A DNA stretch of 64,000 bases from assembly GCF_910596095.1 (NCBI RefSeq), contig NC_056550.1:22502001-22566000 (forward strand), written 5' to 3'. The position numbers and the translations under genes are program-made. Below the pieces are notes generated by a model. It worked only from the letters and a program-made list of their open reading frames with translations, made no database searches and was not told the origin of the DNA. Shown here piece by piece: positions 13,601-30,500 of this stretch. Every line of letters begins with the position of its first letter. Position 1 is the first letter of the stretch. This stretch comes from Thunnus maccoyii (taxonomy: Eukaryota > Chordata > Actinopteri > Scombriformes > Scombridae).

Positions 13601-15357
13601 GAAATTAAGTCAAATTATTTGAAAAACATGATGTGGTCACTCCGTAAGTTCCAAAGAAATGAAAAAAGTAACTCCCCCGAGAACACACTGCTACATCACA
13701 ACACATTGATGTCACTGGAATTTACTGATTCACTGACTGTAATTCAGTGTTCACTCATGCTGAAATGTTTTCTGTTGGCGTGTCTGTAATCAGGTTTGTC
13801 ATGTTACTGACTGCACTCTTCTCTGTATGCTGTGCAGTGGCTCTGAACTTTCAGACGTCCGGGGAGCAGATGGACCTGAACCAGGGTCGCTTCCTACCCA
13901 ACGGTCACTGTGGATACGTACTGAAACCCAGCTTCCTGTGCAGTGCCACGTCCAACTTTAACCCAGAGAACACGGGAGGAGGCCCCGGTCATATTCCCAC
14001 CCAGCTGACTATACGAGTGAGAGGTTACTTATTGGAAACATTCTTACAGAGCATTTTGATCAGTTGACTTAATGTCATCTTAAATTATGCTCATAGTTTG
14101 ATATAACACATGACAGTATGCTATTGTCTGACAATCCTGCAAATTTTGACATACTTTGTTTTCCCCGATCCATATACTTCATATACTTTTGCACTCTATT
14201 TACCCAATATTGTCCTTGTGTTTCTCCATAGTGTCATTTTACTGTTGTTTATGTTGTCTCATGTTGACATATATTGCATGTCTGTCTGTTCTGGAAGAGG
14301 AATCCCTTCTCTTTTGCTCTTCCTGAAGTTTCTTCTTTTTTCTGTAAAAATGTTTTTTTTAGGGGTTTTTCCTTTATCCAATACAAGGGTCTAAAGATAG
14401 AGTGTGTTGCATGCGGTACAGATTGTAATGCCCTTCAAGGATTTGTGTTTTGGGGCTACACAAATGAAAAATGACTCGACTTCAGTCAGAACTTGATATG
14501 CAAACTGACTAATTACATTTCCTTTTCAGGTAATATCTGCACAGCAGCTGCCAAAAATCAACACAGAAAAGGCTAGCTCCATTGTGGACCCACAGGTGTG
14601 GGTGGAAATTCATGGGGTGGCTATTGATAACGCAAAAAACAAAACCCACCGCATTGACAACAATGGTAATGCACAATAAAGCAACGACAGTTAAGCATTA
14701 AGCTCATATTATTAGCTGTGTGGATGTTTTAAATGATTGGTTATGATTAATGATTACTGTAAAATAATGTAATGCTGTATTATTTTTTTCATTATTGTCT
14801 TATATTGTCATGATGCAAAAGCAGGAGGTAACAGATAGCACCATTTATATTTGTGAGACCTGATTCTATGCAGTGCATTTCTTTGACATATTTTTGTAGG
14901 AGCCTTTCCTGTCCAACGCCATGACTGGTTTGTATGAAAGGCACAGTACTGGATGATGTATTTACAGCTCTTGTGTGCCCTCTACAGGTTTCAACCCACA
15001 GTGGAACTGCACTCTGAGCTTCCCACTGCAGGTCCCTGAACTGGCCTTGGTGCGGTTTGTAGTGGAGGACCACGATCACACTTCAAAAAATGGCTTTGTG
15101 GGACAGTTCACTTTACCTTTCATAAGTCTACGCACAGGTGCTCATTAACATCCCCTCCACATATTATAAAACAGTCAAAACAGTCAGAACGTTTTTTTAT
15201 AATGTGTGTGTCACATTCTCTTTTCTCAGGTTATCGACATGTTCACTTACTGAAGGCGGATGGTTCCAGTCTGTCCCCTGCCACACTCTTTATCCATGTC
15301 AAAGTTACACGCAAAGGAGTTCCCATCAAAACTGTGTCAGCGTATAGCCATTGCTAA
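1408..15357 (+). CDS. plcd3: Phospholipase C delta-3-like, 5'-truncated by window edge
   Basis: Cytosolic/peripheral-membrane enzyme that hydrolyses PIP2 to IP3 and diacylglycerol, Ca2+ dependent. Coding exons: 1408-1575, 7568-7796, 8913-9042, 9595-9820, 11846-12047, 12166-12310, 12623-12775, 12876-13025, 13140-13290, 13441-13557, 13838-14016, 14530-14665, 14988-15137, 15230-15357 (stop TAA). About 754 residues are encoded; the N-terminal coding exon is upstream of the window because the first exon begins mid-codon. Domain order: PH (first two exons), EF hands (RADQNQDGK and [10 protein letters not shown] loops), catalytic X box with [25 protein letters not shown] and LSLENHC (expected His, Glu/Asp, His and Glu catalytic or Ca2+ residues all present), linker, Y box ([19 protein letters not shown]), C2 domain in the last three exons. 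Splice phases join throughout. Similarity to delta-3 exceeds delta-1 or delta-4 (C2 ends [16 protein letters not shown]), and nmt1 follows, as on human 17q21. Which fish ohnologue (a or b) is not decidable here. Confidence 0.94.
1623..1657. repeat. (GT)n microsatellite
   Basis: About 17 uninterrupted GT units, 47 bases downstream of the donor of the first PH-domain exon in the window. Confidence 0.95.
2395..3415 (+). mobile_element. Degenerate non-LTR retrotransposon (L2-like)
   Basis: Translated pieces resemble fish LINE reverse transcriptase: 2399-2608 ends LLDLSV (motif A region, then a frameshift into [14 protein letters not shown]). From about 2670 on come [26 protein letters not shown] and [17 protein letters not shown], typical of the C-terminal end of L2-clade ORF2. 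The central catalytic region is deleted at about 2660, and stops interrupt the frame. The 3' end has the tail ACATAAATAAAGTGT followed by short ATG/ATT repeats (3374-3415), as in LINE 3' termini. Dead copy in plcd3 intron 2. Clade assignment is by eye. Confidence 0.8.
3519..3541. repeat. (GTTTG)n short tandem repeat
   Basis: Four to five perfect GTTTG units in plcd3 intron 2. Confidence 0.85.
5412..6462 (-). mobile_element. Tc1-like DNA transposon, internally deleted
   Basis: The ends are inverted: left CAGACAA...GTGACAAATTAAAGG (5412-5440) and, read from the right on the other strand, CAGACAA..GTGACAAAGTAAAGG (ending 6462). Both are flanked by TA (5410-5411 and 6463-6464), the target duplication of Tc1/mariner elements. 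Transposase fragments run on the minus strand: 6106-5876 ([15 protein letters not shown], the HTH/Tc3 region) and 5813-5610 ([12 protein letters not shown], the motif after the first catalytic Asp). Stops and frameshifts break the frame, and the central part holding the second catalytic Asp (usually DNAP..H) is missing. The element is about 1.05 kb in plcd3 intron 2 and cannot encode an active transposase. Confidence 0.88.
7797..8912 (+). other. plcd3: U12-type AT-AC intron in plcd3
   Basis: No GT donor or AG acceptor gives the expected protein here. Reading the intron as starting ATATCCTGCC at 7797 and ending ...CTACAC at 8912 joins GAC CA to T TGG, giving [13 protein letters not shown], the conserved junction between PH domain and EF hands. 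A U12-like branch site TTCCTTAAT lies at 8895-8903, with its A residues 10-11 nt before the intron end, the normal U12 spacing, and there is no AG or long pyrimidine tract at the 3' end. Phospholipase C genes are among the families known to carry minor-spliceosome introns. Confidence 0.9.
10585..11705 (+). mobile_element. Degenerate LINE with dead reverse transcriptase
   Basis: A 254-residue open frame (10890-11654) contains reverse-transcriptase motif A ([11 protein letters not shown]) and motif B ([18 protein letters not shown]). The catalytic FADD motif reads FAAS, and the palm/thumb is then deleted straight to a C-terminal piece ([22 protein letters not shown]). Upstream 10590-10680 matches the pre-RT region ([22 protein letters not shown]). 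The 3' end carries GCAAATAAAGTGATTCTGATGATG (11680-11704, split by line), a LINE-type tail. A small (GAAGCAACAG)3 duplication occurs at 11022-11050. The open frame is a relic, not a host gene. It probably belongs to the Rex1/CR1-L2 group. It lies in the plcd3 intron between the second EF-hand exon and the first X-box exon. Confidence 0.85.
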
Positions 15358-17090
15358 AGGCAAGGAATGACATGCATCTGAACCAGATGGAGAGCTGCAT
15401 TCTTCTAACAACAAAGGTCTTTGGAAAAGGAGCTGTGATATGAAGAGAGAGAGCAACTGCTGCTGTTGCTGCTGCTGCTGCTTCCCGCCAGTTTCCCAGT
15501 CCAGACCTCAATTCGTCCAATTTACACTGAGCCACTTCCCCAATGCAAGATGTCGTTTATCAGAGATGAAGAAGCGCGTTGGCTCTCAGCAAATGAATTG
15601 CCTCGGGCTGGATAATGAATCCATGATACACTGTGGGAGTATCTGGTCTTGTCAGCGCTGAGTGCTCTAGAAACAGCAGTGAGGCACTGACGACTGTGGT
15701 TCATGAAACACCCTGATATGTGACGCTGTACAAAACAGTTCTTAATGTTAATTCAAATGTGTAGGAGGTTATTCCATATCTGAATGAAGTTATGTTATCT
15801 TACACTTTTGCATTTTTTATACTAAAGTATTTGGTTTTAACTTACAGAAAGATGGTAGTTTCACTCAAATAGCACTTACTTGACTGCCACATAAGTGTTA
15901 ATAATTAGATGAAATCATGAAAAGCTGTTTTGTTACAGCTAAAATTTGAAAAAAATATAAATATTACTGCAAATTAATGTTTCAGCACTAACTGTGATGT
16001 AATACAGATGTAATACTGTTTCAGTGGTTGCCACGGGATGTATTGTTCACAACGGTTGAACAAATTCTCAGAGTTTAATTCAGCAAGTCTTACTTGAAAC
16101 TCCAGATACTCTTTGGCACTTTCAATGTCTCTTAAGAGAAAGACTTTCTTTTGAGATTTCCACAATGTGTGAATGAACTTGAAATATAAACAGTATTATG
16201 TTGCAGATAGATCTTAAAAATGTAACTTATTGTATTTGCATCAGCATCATTTCACATAATGAGTTTATTCAGTCAAATTGTGTTTGACTTTTGAGGATAA
16301 CTTTTGCATGTTTGTTTGTTTCTTTTCTATTGACAAGCCTGTAACATTTCTTCGTTGTTGCCAAAATCCAGTTAACCAATTGGTGGTTAAACACTAATTG
16401 CAATAATTTAATCCAACCACCATTTATTGTAGTGTACAGTGGATCATTTAATACTTTTATAAGGATGTTCCCTGCTAATAAAATGGTGCAGTAATGACAG
16501 GTGCTGCATATAGATTACTGTAATTACAGTGTCTATGATCAGGATGAGATTCTAGCATGTAACTAACCAATGGTGAGTGAAGTATAACCTTGCAGTGTTA
16601 ATGTTTATAGCCTTTGTACTGTGAATGGCTGTTGGTATTATGTGTGCAAGAGAAAATACTGTTTTCATAAAAGAACTAATAACACATCACTGTGTGAGAC
16701 CTTCTGTTGTTTTTACAGAGAGATCAATATAAAGGCATACACCCATGTTTGGTTTGCATCTAACTGTTCTTTAAGTACTGAGCAGCTAAGCTCACTGCAA
16801 GTTGTTAAGCTGCAGGAGATCTAGAGGGCTGATGAACTGCATGTGGGCCAAGGCTGAGCCAAAACCATGCAGGAGGCTATTTGTAATTAGGCTGGGTTTT
16901 TTTTAATTAGTTAAACTAATGGCTTTATTAACGGCTTGTAAATAACTGACTAATTCTTTATAGATCAGTCGTAAGCCATTAATAGGAACAAATTTGGGAT
17001 TTACAGGTTCTTAAAAATCCTACTGGCTTGTGTGTTTATCCTTTCTACTGGGTAATAATGCCATAAATGTTTTATAAATAAATGTTAGTA
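15358..17090 (+). other. plcd3: plcd3 3' UTR with candidate poly(A) signals
   Basis: Non-coding sequence after the plcd3 stop. AATAAA signals occur at 16477-16482 and near 17077-17083; either could end the transcript. A short CTG-rich tract is at 15456-15483. From about 17,100 to 18,780 I see only AT-rich intergenic sequence and one weak dispersed-repeat-like segment around 18,005-18,100. Confidence 0.5.
15456..15483. repeat. CTG/TTG trinucleotide tract in 3' UTR
   Basis: Nine CTG-type triplets with one TTG interruption, 100 bases past the plcd3 stop codon. Confidence 0.85.
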
Positions 17091-18779
17091 GCCCATTGAT
17101 AAGTGTTCATGGATTTATCGCCTTCTAATTAGCCATCAGTTGTGTAGGTATAAGTGCTAGTAAATAGATTGGATTTTGGTGCAGATCCTCTGTAACCCAT
17201 TTCCAGAAGATAAGTGGTAAAACTGTCCAACCACTCAAAGGTATTTTTCACAACCTGCCAACCAACCTGGTCATGATATTCAATAGTTTTCTTATTGTCA
17301 GAAAATTGCATGAAAACACCAAAACCAACAATGAATTGATTGAGGTTGTCTGTGTATCCTAAGCCTGATAAAGCTTATTCCTCTCTGCTGTAGACCTCCA
17401 TGTTGTCCAAAAACAATTAAAACACATCAAGGAGCTACTTTTTTTGCACTAACAACATGTTCCTTCATTACCATGAACAGGAGCATTGTAGTTTGTTTTG
17501 ACTGTCCTGCTGCTGTAAATACTCGTTAGTGCAGCAAATCCACAACTGCAAATAGTCCTCCCCCCAAAGCACTATTTTCTCATTTCAGGAATGTTTGCTA
17601 AAAACTACAGTGGCCAGTATTATATGTAATTACTAAATTACTGGGCCTTTAAAAAATGAAACTACATATTTGTTTGGAGTTTTTAAATATTTAAATCTTT
17701 GGGGTTGAATGCCACAAACAGGGCGGGGAAGTCAGAAAGTATTCACAAACCAATGCATTGTTGTTGTGGGATTTGTATTTACATACTGACAAACCCTTCA
17801 TTCCTAATAAGTAATCTATTAAGCAACGGTACCTCATTTATCAACCATTAATAAAGTCTTAAAGTCCCCCTCCATTCAAAATATGTTTTTCTTCTTGTTC
17901 CTACAGTTGCTAGTTTGGAACCAATCGTGGTTCAAATTACAGTGTGATGTGGAAACTTGAAGCCTCGAGTGCACATAATTTCATTTTCATACTATTTATT
18001 TAAAACCTCGGAAATTGCATTGAGGGAGAACCCTCATTTTCAATGGTGCCGAGGTACAGACATACAATAAATGCAGACACAACTCAACTCAAATAGCAAT
18101 AAAAGAAGATTACATGGCTATATCAATTAAAAACAAGGTAAAAATTAACAATGCCAAAAAGTAAACGTGTAGACTGAGAGTGGACTTTACAGTAAAATAG
18201 GAGACAACTTGTATCCAGCAGGAAAACTTTAGTAATTAGAAATATTTGCAAATTCATAGATTCTGAAAGGAGTAGATGCCATCTTAAGGATATAAATGAA
18301 GTAGTTATTCTTTTATTGTGGAAAAACCATATTAGACACGAATTATTAGTCAAAGTAGAGTATTTTATATAGGCTACATCTAAAAACATGTCTTGGGGAT
18401 CTTTAAGCTACACAACCCATTTATATGGGTGTCTAATTACTAAGTGGCTCAATATTACATCATAAACATTATGTTATTATTTAAGAAATTAGTCTAGGTT
18501 GTAAACTATGCGTATCCACTCCTCACATGTTTACTGTCAAACGCCTTGCTGTTTTAATTTCCCTTTGAGCCAGATGACAGATCACATGGCTTTAATACCC
18601 ATGTGTGTGAATGTGTATGTGAATATAATAGAGATTAAATCATAAATCTTAACTTTTTTATTATGAGAGTAAGACGTTTACGGCTAAAGATATGTAAAAC
18701 CAAACTGTCACTTCTACTATAGAGCATGTTGTGCTTATTTTTAACTTCTTGGAAACAAGTCCAGGAACCAAATCAGTCA

Positions 18780-18886
18780 GACAACAGTGCAGACATCTCC
18801 ATCCGCGCTCTGAGCCAATAGCATCGAGGGAGGTTTAAAGGCGTCGAGGGCACGCGGTGGGCTCCGTCCTCACTTCCTGGTTGAAG

Positions 18887-18896
<10 letters not shown>
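18780..18896 (+). promoter_or_regulatory. nmt1: nmt1 promoter/start region with CCAAT, ETS and YY1 sites
   Basis: GC-rich, CpG-containing sequence without a TATA box. CCAAT is at 18815-18819; CACTTCCTGG (an ETS site on the minus strand) is at 18871-18880; AAGATGGCGG (18884-18893), a good YY1 motif, overlaps the start codon. This arrangement is typical of housekeeping genes. CpG-rich sequence continues into intron 1 to about 19,260. Confidence 0.6.
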
Positions 18897-24414
<5,518 letters not shown>

Positions 24415-25524
24415 CATCCCTACATGCCATAAGCAAGTGTCACCAACAGGCCAGGAGACCGCACCATCGCACTGACCACCCGACAGATGGAGTGATGACT
24501 TCCTGCTTCAGGAAAGGAAACCCACCGCCCATTTTTACTTTTTGACCTTTTGAACTTTGACCTGCACTACCGCTGCCAGGCGGGGAGGCGGAGAGAGTCT
24601 CGGTGCTCTCCCTCCTCCCTCGATCACATGGACCTTAAGCCATTGTAGTTACCATCCCCAACAACTGTATTACATCTGAAAAGCTGTCTTGATTGTACCA
24701 AACACGCATACACACTGACAAACAGTTTTGCACAGATTACTGTATACCAAACACTCGCTGTTGGCATACCAACGAAACGTACAATACGTGTAAATAATAT
24801 CAGACATAACTTCAAATTATGCCGTAACACATACAGACTAGAACCTACTGTTTTATTTTATTCCTAAATGTTGGAAGTGCTTTTTGCAATTAAAATCTGT
24901 CATCCTTAAGTTTTAGAGATAAAAAAAAAAATTCAAAATGATCAAAAAATATTTAAAGAGGAAAAGGCTCAAAAAGATGAGGTAATAAATACCAAAAGTG
25001 GACACCAGATAAGGGCTTCTGATTTTTCTTCTCATGCTTGACCCTGTGTCTTTTTTAAATTTTTTCTCATCAAACCCTCTGTTCTACCAGTCATTAATGG
25101 TGTTGATTCAACACTGCTTTACGGAAGATGTATATGCTGGAGTTGGCATTCATGTTCTGGAGCTCTTCTCATCTGTATTAACTTTTATGACTCCTCCTCT
25201 CCAGCTTTACTGCATTAAAAGAAGAAGCCCTGTTCAGAGGAAAATGAAACACAGACTGACAATAACGGACCAGCTCTGTTTTAAGAACATAATCTGAATC
25301 ATTTTGGACGAGGCTGGACTGCCGCCGCACCGAGGTTGAAGGCGTTCTGGCGCGGGGGGGGGGTTTATTCGACACGTTTATCAGCAGGGATCAGATTTAT
25401 TATGACACCTCTCGAGTTAACTGTGTCCCAGTTGCAATGTCCACTCTTGCGGACTCTCAGACTTTTGACTTTGGTGTTATCAATTAAGTCTGTGAGGGAA
25501 TTGGAAAGTTCTTGAGTGCTTTGA

Positions 25525-25526
<2 letters not shown>

Positions 25527-25556
<30 letters not shown>
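25527..25556. repeat. Poly-T tract (30 T)
   Basis: Uninterrupted thymine run. It could be a retroposon tail in minus orientation or a simple repeat; no flanking SINE body was recognised. Confidence 0.9.
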
Positions 25557-26790
25557 CTTGAGACTTTCATTTATCTGCAATTACGCAGAGGGAATCACAC
25601 AGGAAGTCTTAAATAGTCATTAAAAATTAAGATAAAACACAAAATACAAGTTTACATGCACATAGCAAGCACTGTGTCAGGCTCTCTGCTGTATCGATGG
25701 TTTGGTTTTGTCTCATTTGAAATATGATTACTAATAGTATGCTTCAAACATGCAGTTTTACTAACGTGTATGAAACGTGAGCTTTGCAGGTAACATTTCA
25801 CAAAGTGCTGTCCTCTTCCTCATACAGTATTCAGAGCGTTACGCAAATCATGCAGGTGTCTTCGGTTTAAAGTCTGTGAAAGTTCAGGGTGGATGTTGGA
25901 GCTGGGCCTGTGAGTTGCAGTCTGGACAGCTGTGGGTGGGTGGTGATGATGACTGGGGGGTGGGGTGGGGGGGGAGGGGATGCCCCACTTTAAAGTGTTT
26001 CTTATGTAAAATGTTGATTGTGCTTGCAAACAGATGTAAAAGAATTAATGGGTCTCATGGTGTTATGATGCAGGGAAAGAATGTGAAGATGCAGGTGATT
26101 TTTTTTTTTTCTTTGTTTTTGTTTTTTGTTTTTTGAGCAAAAAATAAAATCTAGAAGTTGCTGTGAGGTTTTTTTTTGCATGTTTTCTGTCAATTGAAGG
26201 GGGGAGGGGGGGTTCATGTCGAAGGTTGTGTTTACACAGAATATCCTGAATCTGAACTTCAAATCAAGGCACCACTGTGCTGAACTGCAGTATAAAATTG
26301 ACAGAAAAAAATCTCCACTTACCAGCTTTTTCCTGCAACTTTAAAGTGCATCTAAGTGTAAAGAGTTTGTTTAGGAGAGCAGTGTAAAAAGCTAATAAGT
26401 GGGCCTTCAGTTAAGTTGTTTTTTTGTTTTTTTTGTGAAACTACTGTCCAAAGTCAGGATGAATTTTCATGCTAAACTGCTGAAACTGTTTTCTAATGGC
26501 ATATGTAAAGCGATACCTTGTGCTTTTGGTTCAGCTGACACCGCTTGCAGTTTTTGTTAATATGCAGTGAAGCACAAATCATCAGAGGTGTTTGAAAGGC
26601 AGATAACATGCAGGATTCTTAATCAGATGCATTAAATTCCAACAATCTAGATCAGATGCATAGTTTAAAGATGCAAATACACAACAAACAAGTGCTGTTT
26701 GTTGGTTTTGTATACTTCTACTACTACCTTTATTAGTAGTAATCTTGTTTTTTAAATTGATCTATTTAAAAAAAAAATCTAAAATCCATC

Positions 26791-26975
26791 GATAGATAAA
26801 TACTTTATTGATCCCAAAGAGAAGTTAAAATGCCACTGCAGCCACCCAACATGAATCAAAATACAAAAATAATGAGGTAAAAAGGTAAAAGAAACAAATT
26901 CAATTAAAAGCTAAAAATTTATCTATACAGCACTTTTCCTAACAAGGTTACAAGGTGCTTCACATCTGTAATCAA
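26791..26975 (-). repeat. Fragments of fish LINE/SINE 3' ends
   Basis: Two pieces look like widespread teleost repeats. GATAAATACTTTATTGATCC at about 26793-26814 is the reverse complement of a common retroposon 3' end. A segment at 26918-26965 contains TATACAGCACTTTTC and AAGGTGCTTCACA. Identification is from memory of repeat motifs, without a library. Confidence 0.5.
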
Positions 26976-27399
26976 GATTAAAACAGTTCAGGACTTGATT
27001 AAATAAAGGCTATTAAACGTATAGAAAAATACATATTAAAAAGAATAATATTAAAAAGAGTGAAATAAACAAATAAAGAAAACGTTAGACATGTAAGATT
27101 TGTAAAAATGTAACTGGGGTTGTTTAAGAAAAATAAGGAACATAAGGCTTTGATTTTAAAAGAGGCTTTTAGAGTTGATTAAAAGATTATTCTGAAGGCC
27201 TCACTTATTAATAATCTTAATAATCGTCAGTAATCGTCGTATTATTAATTGCTAATGTTAGATTTATGGTTGTTATGTAATTGTTTACTCTTTACAATGG
27301 ACAGTGAGGTCAAACAGACCTTTTGTTTTCCGTTATGAAACACAGCAGGGGCGTGATTTTCGTCTCTTTTCTTTTTTTTTTCCAAGAAGATGCGTCGCT

Positions 27400-27578
27400 C
27401 TCACACTGAACTTGACGCTGATTGGTCGAAATCTCTTGACGCGTCCTAAAGAAAGTCTCTAATTGGCTGATATCATTAACTGTCAGTTATGCTGGGCGGT
27501 ATTTTATAGGGGCCCTAACGCGGAAGTGAAAGCACACTGAACGGAGCAGTTGACATTAGGTCGATACACACAGTAACC
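27400..27578 (+). promoter_or_regulatory. retsat: Putative promoter of retinol-saturase-like gene
   Basis: Two inverted CCAAT boxes (ATTGG at 27421-27425 and 27462-27466), a TATA-like ATTTTATAGG at 27501-27510, and an ETS-type CGGAAG at 27521-27526, all within 160 bases of the start codon. The spacing is that of a compact TATA/CCAAT promoter, but the transcription start is not shown by sequence alone. Confidence 0.5.
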
Positions 27579-30500
27579 ATGTGGATTAGTGTGGCGATTA
27601 TTTGTGTGGCTTTGGTCATATTTATATTGAAATATGTCTTCGGCAGCTCCGGGCCCAATCCGTTTGAGACGGACACCCGTGAACCGCTGAAAAAAATGGT
27701 TCACGACATGAAAGAGAAGAAAAAAGTGCTGAAACAAGGTGAGTGAAAGTGAAATGACCGAGGTCGTAATTTATGTTTAATTTCATTTCTTAAGTCGCAA
27801 AAGCTGAATTTAAAGCCATGCAAATTATATCGTGTGCAGTTTTCTTACTTACACGTGGGTTTTCCCTTCAGTTTCAGTTTTAGATTAACTGTTAAGATAA
27901 TGTGGAGAATGGAATGACAGTATTCTAGTTTCACTGTGAGTATAGCTGCAGAGGAATGACTGGTTGTGTGCAGAAATACTGCATAACCTTTACTGGAAAT
28001 CGTTGGAGACTTTTCTGTGATTTTTAACCGAACTGAAATATAAAATGTCTTGTTTGAAGCAAATCTTAAAAGTAAGAGGTTATAGCTCTAAATAAATGAC
28101 TGTCTTAACAGATTTATTTTAAAGCTGAAAAAAGTGTTAGATTAATAGATTAATAAAAGTAATCAATTGACAGAAAATTAATCACTAACAATTTTTATAA
28201 TTGCTTAATTGTTTACATAGTTTCATAAAGCAAAAATGTGAAGTGTTTTATGTCACTGTAAATATAAAATTGTGAGGGACATTTTTCACAATTTTCTGAC
28301 ATTTTTATCGATTCACGCAAAACAAAAAATCAAAAACATAATTTGACAGATTGATTTTAATATGAAAATAATTGTCAGAGGCAGCCCTAAATTAGTTCAT
28401 ACACTTCTTCATCCAAACCTGTCATTACAACAAATTAAATTAAAACTATGTGGTTGCAGAAAATGCAGTTCTTTAGTAAAGTTAACTAAAAATGCAAAAA
28501 AGGATTCTTATTGATTCTTTTGACTAATTTTTCTTAAATATCAAAGGTGACAAAAGCTTATCAGAAGCTCCCAGAGCTCACACTTATGTCCTCTAATTTG
28601 TGGATGACCAACAGTCTAAAAACCCAAATTTATTCAATTAACAGTCACATTTAAAAGGAGAAAAGCAGCAAATTTTCACATTTTAGAAGCTAGAACCAAC
28701 TGGAATCAACTGAAAGATTTATTGCTGTTGTGCCAAACATGCAATATGTTTTGTTGTCTCTTCCTCAGGTTTTCTGGAAAGTAAAGTACCTGAAAACCTG
28801 GATGCCATCATCATCGGCAGTGGGATTGGTGGGCTTGGACTTGCGGTGCTTCTGGCCAAAGTTGGAAAGAAAGTCCTGGTTCTGGAGCAGCATGATCGGG
28901 CCGGAGGATGCTGCCACACCTTCACTGAGAAGGGCTTTGAGTTTGATGTTGGTGAGAAGATTGGTTTTCGTTTCTTTTCTGTATTTTTCAATTAATAAAA
29001 TGCTATGAAGGCTTCATTTCATGACCACACTGTACCTAACACAAGAGTTTGGGCAAGTAGAAATGATGCAAATATGTCTGTATGAGATGGGAATATTTCC
29101 ACATCAAAGCAAAAAAAAGTCTTGGTCTAACATAAAACCCTGTTGTATCCTTCTTGATGTTTTGTCTCCTTTCCTCCCTCAGGAATCCACTACATCGGCG
29201 ACCTGTTGGAGCACAAGCCGTTCCGCTGCATGCTGGACCAGATGACCAATGGACAGCTGCAGTGGGAGCCTCTGGAAAATCCGTTTGACCAGGTTGTACT
29301 GGGACCGCCAGAAAACCGCCGTCAGTACCCCATCTACAGCGGCAGGAACCGTTTCCCCGATGAGCTGAAGAAGTGCTTCCCTGGAGAGGAGAAGGCCATT
29401 GATGAGTACATGAAGCTGGTCAAGGTAAGATCATTTCTCACTACAGACTATGATCCAGTGCTTTAAAAAGTGTCAAGTCAAAATATGATCTGTAGCTTCA
29501 ATACATAGACTTGTATTAGCATTTAAAAAACCTATATTGTATCTCACAAGTTACTGGAAGAAGTTTAGGGTAAGTGATTATCTGGCCACTTTATTTTCTT
29601 CTGTTGACCTTTACCTTCATTTTAATCTGCAAATGCCTTTTCTCTCAGTGAACTGTTGGTTCAGAGCTGCACTTTAGCACAAGCGTGGCTTCATTAAGCA
29701 TATTTCTGTTGTTGCTGTCACTGGTATTTCTCAAAGGCTCAAGGGTTATTAAGTCAAAGGTTAGAGTAACTGGCGAGGCCTCTTTAAAAGTTTAGATATT
29801 GCATCATTTTACCCAGACTGAGTTGTGATATATTTTTGCTTTGGCACACAGATGACAGAATTTCATTTTCTTTATCTGTTTGGAGTCAATTTAGTGCAAC
29901 TGAAACCATACTTCATTATTATGGAATCATTACACACAAGTCTTTGATTACACAGTTTGTGTGTGTTGCATGTTTTGTCTTCAGAAAGCCGGACGAGGCA
30001 TTTGGCTCCTCGCTGTGCTGAAGCTCTGCCCCGTCCCCTTGGCTAAGTTCCTGGTCTACACCGGCTTAGTCAAACATCTGTCTTTCTTCTTCAAAATTGC
30101 CCCTCGCAGCCTGACAGAAGTGGTCAATGAACTAACAGAGAACAAGGACCTCAGGGCTGTCTTCACCTACATCTTTGGCACCTACGGTAGGTCATATCAG
30201 GCTGCAGTTCCGTTGGTATAATCAGCCTCGCCGTTATCTCTTGACTAAGCTGCTCATAGTTCTCGTTTCCCTCTCTGATCTGCAGGTAACATGCCAAAAG
30301 ACTCCAGTTTTGCCATGCACAGTTTGCTGGTCACTCACTACCTGAATGGGGCCTGGTACCCTAAAGGCGGAGCCAGTGAAATTGCCTACCACATGATCCC
30401 CATTATCGAGAAGGCGGGGGGTGCTGTTCTAGTTCGCGCCCCTGTCAACCGTATCTTGTTCAATGACGCCAAGGAAGCTTATGGTGAGTGTGATTTCCTC

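Larger units (their letters stand above)
24415..27400 (+). other. nmt1 3' UTR and intergenic sequence
   Basis: 3' UTR of nmt1 with a candidate ATTAAA signal at about 24889-24894. Beyond it the sequence is AT-rich intergenic, with a poly-T run (25527-25556), G-rich patches near 25352 and 25957-25979, and repeat fragments at 26791-26975. No coding exon with usable splice sites was seen. Confidence 0.55.
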
